From Methylacidiphilum caldifontis (GTDB lineage: Bacteria > Verrucomicrobiota > Verrucomicrobiia > Methylacidiphilales > CAMAQI01), in assembly GCA_945877805.1 (NCBI GenBank), contig CAMCSM010000022.1, forward strand, positions 1 through 33,765: a stretch of 33,765 nt of DNA. Reading direction: 5' to 3'. The translations under genes were made by a program, and so were the position numbers. The notes under the pieces were generated by a model. The model was given only the letters and a program-made list of their open reading frames with translations. It did not search any database and was not told the DNA's origin. This document shows, piece by piece, positions 31,206 to 33,765 of the stretch; position 1 is the first letter of the stretch; every line of letters begins with the position of its first letter.

Positions 31206-31901
31206 ATGGCAGACGATAAAGCAATCCAAGCACCCGCAGTAAATACGACCGCCGCAGCTCCTGCAGCCGCACCCGCTCCTCATTCTGGTTCCCGTGGTCA
31301 TGACAATCGTGGTGGAGACCGACGTGGCGGCGGTGGTGGCGGCGGCGGTGGAAATCGCCGACGTGGCCCTCGTCAAGACCGTGACGGAGATGGCAAATCT
31401 GATCTTTTTGAGAAAGTAGTTTCCGTAAATCGTTGCGCAAAAGTAGTGAAAGGCGGACGTCGTTTCAGCTTTAGCGCTCTTTTAGTTGTTGGCGATCGCA
31501 ATGGCAAAGTCGGAATCGGCTTTGGTAAAGCGAATGAAGTTTCTGAAGCCGTTCGTAAAGCAACAGAAGCCGCAAAAAAACGGATGGAAAATTTCCCTCG
31601 TCGTGAAGGAACGATTCCTCACGAGGCTCTTGGAGTATTTGACGGAGCACGCGTTCTCTTGCGTCCCGCTTCTCCTGGAACTGGATTGATTGCCGGTGGT
31701 GTTGTTCGTTCTGTCATTGAGGCCGCTGGCTTACGTGATGTGATGACAAAATCACTTGGATCGAGCACTCCTTCGAACGTAGTCCGTGCGACACTTGACG
31801 CTTTGCGCCAACTTCGCTCCCAAGACACCATTTTAAAACTTCGCGGGCGTACAATCCGTGCGAAGGCACCTAAAGTTGATAAAACCGAAAAAGCGGTTTA
31901 A
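31206..31901 (+). CDS. rpsE: 30S ribosomal protein S5 with long N-terminal extension
   Basis: S5 lies at the mRNA entry site and influences decoding fidelity. The conserved part starts at about residue 66 ([20 protein letters not shown]), followed by [40 protein letters not shown] and [20 protein letters not shown]. At 231 residues it is some 60 longer than E. coli S5. The extra N-terminal part is Ala/Pro-rich (residues 8-27), then Gly/Arg-rich with a run of nine Gly (about 28-60). The gene is in frame from the ATG, 8 bp after rplR. rpmD does not follow. Confidence 0.95.
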   Translation: MADDKAIQAPAVNTTAAAPAAAPAPHSGSRGHDNRGGDRRGGGGGGGGGNRRRGPRQDRDGDGKSDLFEKVVSVNRCAKVVKGGRRFSFSALLVVGDRNGKVGIGFGKANEVSEAVRKATEAAKKRMENFPRREGTIPHEALGVFDGARVLLRPASPGTGLIAGGVVRSVIEAAGLRDVMTKSLGSSTPSNVVRATLDALRQLRSQDTILKLRGRTIRAKAPKVDKTEKAV

Positions 31902-31926
31902 TCCAATCTAAATTAGAGGATCTCCT

Positions 31927-32391
31927 ATGAGACTGCATGATATCAAACCTCGTCCCGGCGCTACTCATCGTGTTAAACGATTGGGTTGCGGTGAATCTTC
32001 AGGCCACGGTAAAACCAGTGGTAAAGGACATAAAGGTCAAAAAGCCCGTTCTGGGGGTAGTATCCGACTTGGATTTGAAGGAGGTCAAATGCCTCTTATC
32101 CGTCGTATCCCGAAACGCGGATTCAATAATAAAAATTTCAAAATCTCCTACGCTCCTGTTAATTTGAGTGACTTGAACGCATTTGAAGGGGTCATTGATG
32201 AAGTGGCTCTTCGCCAAGTCGGTCTCGTCAACGGACCTTGGAACGGGGTAAAAATTCTCGCAACAGGGGAACTTAAAAAGAAGATCTCTGTAAAATGCAA
32301 TGCGATCAGCGCAATTGCTCGTGAGAAGATCGAAAAATTAGGTGGCTCAGTCGAATTGATTGCGAAAAAAGCCAACGCAAAAAAGAAATAA
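31927..32391 (+). CDS. rplO: 50S ribosomal protein L15
   Basis: L15 is a late-assembly 23S rRNA binder. It is 154 residues: MRLHDIKPRPGATHRVKRLG, SSGHGKTSGKGHKGQKARSG, RLGFEGGQMPLIRRIPKRGF and a C-terminal IEKLGGSVELIAKKANAKKK. It follows rpsE by 25 bp with no room for rpmD (L30), which normally sits between them. An AGAGGATCTCCT site precedes the ATG. Confidence 0.97.
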   Translation: MRLHDIKPRPGATHRVKRLGCGESSGHGKTSGKGHKGQKARSGGSIRLGFEGGQMPLIRRIPKRGFNNKNFKISYAPVNLSDLNAFEGVIDEVALRQVGLVNGPWNGVKILATGELKKKISVKCNAISAIAREKIEKLGGSVELIAKKANAKKK

Positions 32392-32412
32392 GTATTAAGG
32401 GCTTTCGCTTCC

Positions 32413-33765
32413 ATGTTCTCCGCTTTCACAAATTGCTTTAAAATTCCTGAGTTGCGCCAACGTATTCTCTTCACGCTCTGTATGATCGTGATTGTACGTA
32501 TTGGAGCTGCAATTCCTTGTCCCGGAGTGAACTCCGTGGTTTTGGGTGAATTTTTCAAGACGGTTGTCGATAAGCAAGGACAGGCGAGTGTCGTTGGTCT
32601 TTTCAATCTCTTTAGTGGAGGAGCGCTCGAAAATTGCGCTCTCTTCTCCTTAGGGATTATGCCTTACATCAGTGCTAGCATCATGATGCAATTGATGACG
32701 GCGATCATGCCACAGCTAGGAAAGCTCGCTCGTGAAGAAGGTGGCCGGGTTAAAATCAATCAGTATACACGGTTGATGGCAGTGGCTCTTTGTATCTTCC
32801 AAGGATACATGATGGCGGCAAGTTTCGAGAATCCTTCGAAGATCCCGATGCTTCATGGAATTGAAGGAATTATCGCTCAATACGGCGATTTAGTTCCGAA
32901 TAAAGGGTGGATCTTCCGTTTGACAACAGTCATTAATCTCGCGGCCGGAACGATGTTCCTCATGTGGCTCGGAGATCAAATCACCGAAAAGGGAATTGGA
33001 AACGGAATCTCGGTCATTATCACGGTCGGTATTCTTGCCCGTCTTCCTTCTGCTCTCGTTCAACTTCTTCAAACCTTCCATATCGGAAGCGATCAAGGCC
33101 CCTCCCCTTTAATTATTCCTTTAATGCTGTTATTTTTGTTCGGGGTGATCGCGGCAACGATTGCGATTACTCAAGCGCAACGTAAGATCCCCGTTCAATA
33201 TGCCAAGCAGGTTCGTGGCAACCGAATTTTTGGTGGCCAAAGCTCTTTTCTTCCTTTAAAAGTGAATTATTCAGGGGTAATGCCGATTATTTTCGCTCAA
33301 TCGCTTTTGATTTTCCCCTCAATGATTATCGGGTTTCTTTTCCCGACATCAGTGACCGCAAAGCATATCAGTGATTTGATTGTCAACGGATGGCTTCATT
33401 ATGTTCTTTATGTTCCGATGATTCTTTTCTTTGCCTACTTCTGGGTAGCGACGCAGTTTAATCCGGTTCAAATTGCCGATGAGCTCAAGAAAAATGGTGG
33501 CTTCATTCCCGGAATTCGTCCCGGACAAGGAACTGCTCAATTTCTCGAATTTTCAATGACCCGTTTGACCCTTGCAGGTGCTATTTTCTTAATTGTTTTA
33601 GCGATTCTACCGATGTCCGTTCAATCCTGGATGGGAGTTCCTAGTATCACGGCACAGTTCTTCGGGGGAACGAGCTTATTGATTATGGTTGGTGTTGTTT
33701 TGGATACCATGCGCCAAATGGAGACATTTTTATTGCAACGTCATTATGATGGATTTTTGAAAAAA
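32413..33765 (+). CDS. secY: Protein translocase subunit SecY, 3' end outside the window
   Basis: SecY is the central channel of the Sec translocon in the inner membrane. The frame runs from the ATG at 32413 to the last base of the window (451 codons) without a stop, so the gene is partial. It shows IPELRQRILFTLCMIVIVRI at the N-terminus, GLFNLFSGGALENCALFSLG with the plug region, LGIMPYISASIMMQLMTAIM, QRKIPVQYAKQVRGNRIFGG (cytoplasmic loop that meets SecA and the ribosome), LKVNYSGVMPIIFAQSL and FGGTSLLIMVGVVLDTMRQM near the cut. AAGGG lies upstream. Its location after rplO is typical of the spc operon. Confidence 0.96.
   Translation, partial: MFSAFTNCFKIPELRQRILFTLCMIVIVRIGAAIPCPGVNSVVLGEFFKTVVDKQGQASVVGLFNLFSGGALENCALFSLGIMPYISASIMMQLMTAIMPQLGKLAREEGGRVKINQYTRLMAVALCIFQGYMMAASFENPSKIPMLHGIEGIIAQYGDLVPNKGWIFRLTTVINLAAGTMFLMWLGDQITEKGIGNGISVIITVGILARLPSALVQLLQTFHIGSDQGPSPLIIPLMLLFLFGVIAATIAITQAQRKIPVQYAKQVRGNRIFGGQSSFLPLKVNYSGVMPIIFAQSLLIFPSMIIGFLFPTSVTAKHISDLIVNGWLHYVLYVPMILFFAYFWVATQFNPVQIADELKKNGGFIPGIRPGQGTAQFLEFSMTRLTLAGAIFLIVLAILPMSVQSWMGVPSITAQFFGGTSLLIMVGVVLDTMRQMETFLLQRHYDGFLKK

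Noticed and set aside
1-33765. CRISPR arrays, tRNA and rRNA genes
   Set aside because: No regularly spaced short repeats and no cloverleaf or rRNA-like sequence were recognised anywhere in the window.

Overview
The window looks like a chromosomal segment of a Gram-negative bacterium of the PVC superphylum, most likely Verrucomicrobiota. The evidence is the TonB/ExbB/ExbD system, a DUF4410 lipoprotein, a str-S10-spc ribosomal cluster with no tuf between fusA and rpsJ and no rpmD between rpsE and rplO, and a secreted coiled-coil protein wedged between rpsS and rplV. The phylum is an inference from gene content and protein style; no rRNA is present to confirm it. Base composition is mid-range, close to half G+C by eye.

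Layout. Bases 1-141 are the 3' end of a group II intron (domains V and VI), followed by a perfect hairpin. Bases 300-847 hold a Phd/YefM-ParE toxin-antitoxin (TA) pair. Bases 1036-9888 are mixed single genes: an orphan sigma-54 response regulator, a compositionally distinct secreted GH99/WbsX-like protein, two tandem cyclic-nucleotide-domain proteins, a DUF4410 lipoprotein, an M20 metallopeptidase, inorganic pyrophosphatase, an MgtC-family membrane protein and a GT61-type glycosyltransferase. Bases 9931-14027 hold trmL, a ribbon-helix-helix/PIN TA pair, a DUF2851 protein and an HtrA-like protease. Bases 14376-18312 (minus strand) form a six-gene operon running from a secreted protein through exbB, exbD, tonB and a membrane zinc-ribbon protein to guaB3. 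Bases 18553-19199 are a VapBC pair. From 19555 to the right edge runs one uninterrupted plus-strand ribosomal operon from rpsL to secY, with secY cut by the window end.

The left 19 kb is rich in small repeats. One family of about 90 bp has TCATAAAYCGG terminal inverted repeats. It occurs as two full copies and one half copy, each starting at or just after a gene's stop codon. A second, MITE-like family of 135-166 bp occurs in two copies, each between converging genes, and carries a hairpin plus T-run that should terminate transcription. A 27-bp inverted repeat forms a third element.

All three TA operons, and probably the exbB operon, have promoter-like hexamers so close to the start codon that the transcripts should be leaderless. 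In each TA operon an inverted repeat overlaps the promoter, as expected for autoregulation. The ribosomal operon is tightly packed (gaps mostly 1-25 bp). Its unusual points are a short-type S14 that has lost three of four zinc cysteines, an S12 with an internal insertion, an S5 with a long Gly/Arg-rich N-terminus, an S3 with an altered KH loop, and the exported coiled-coil protein translationally coupled to L22.
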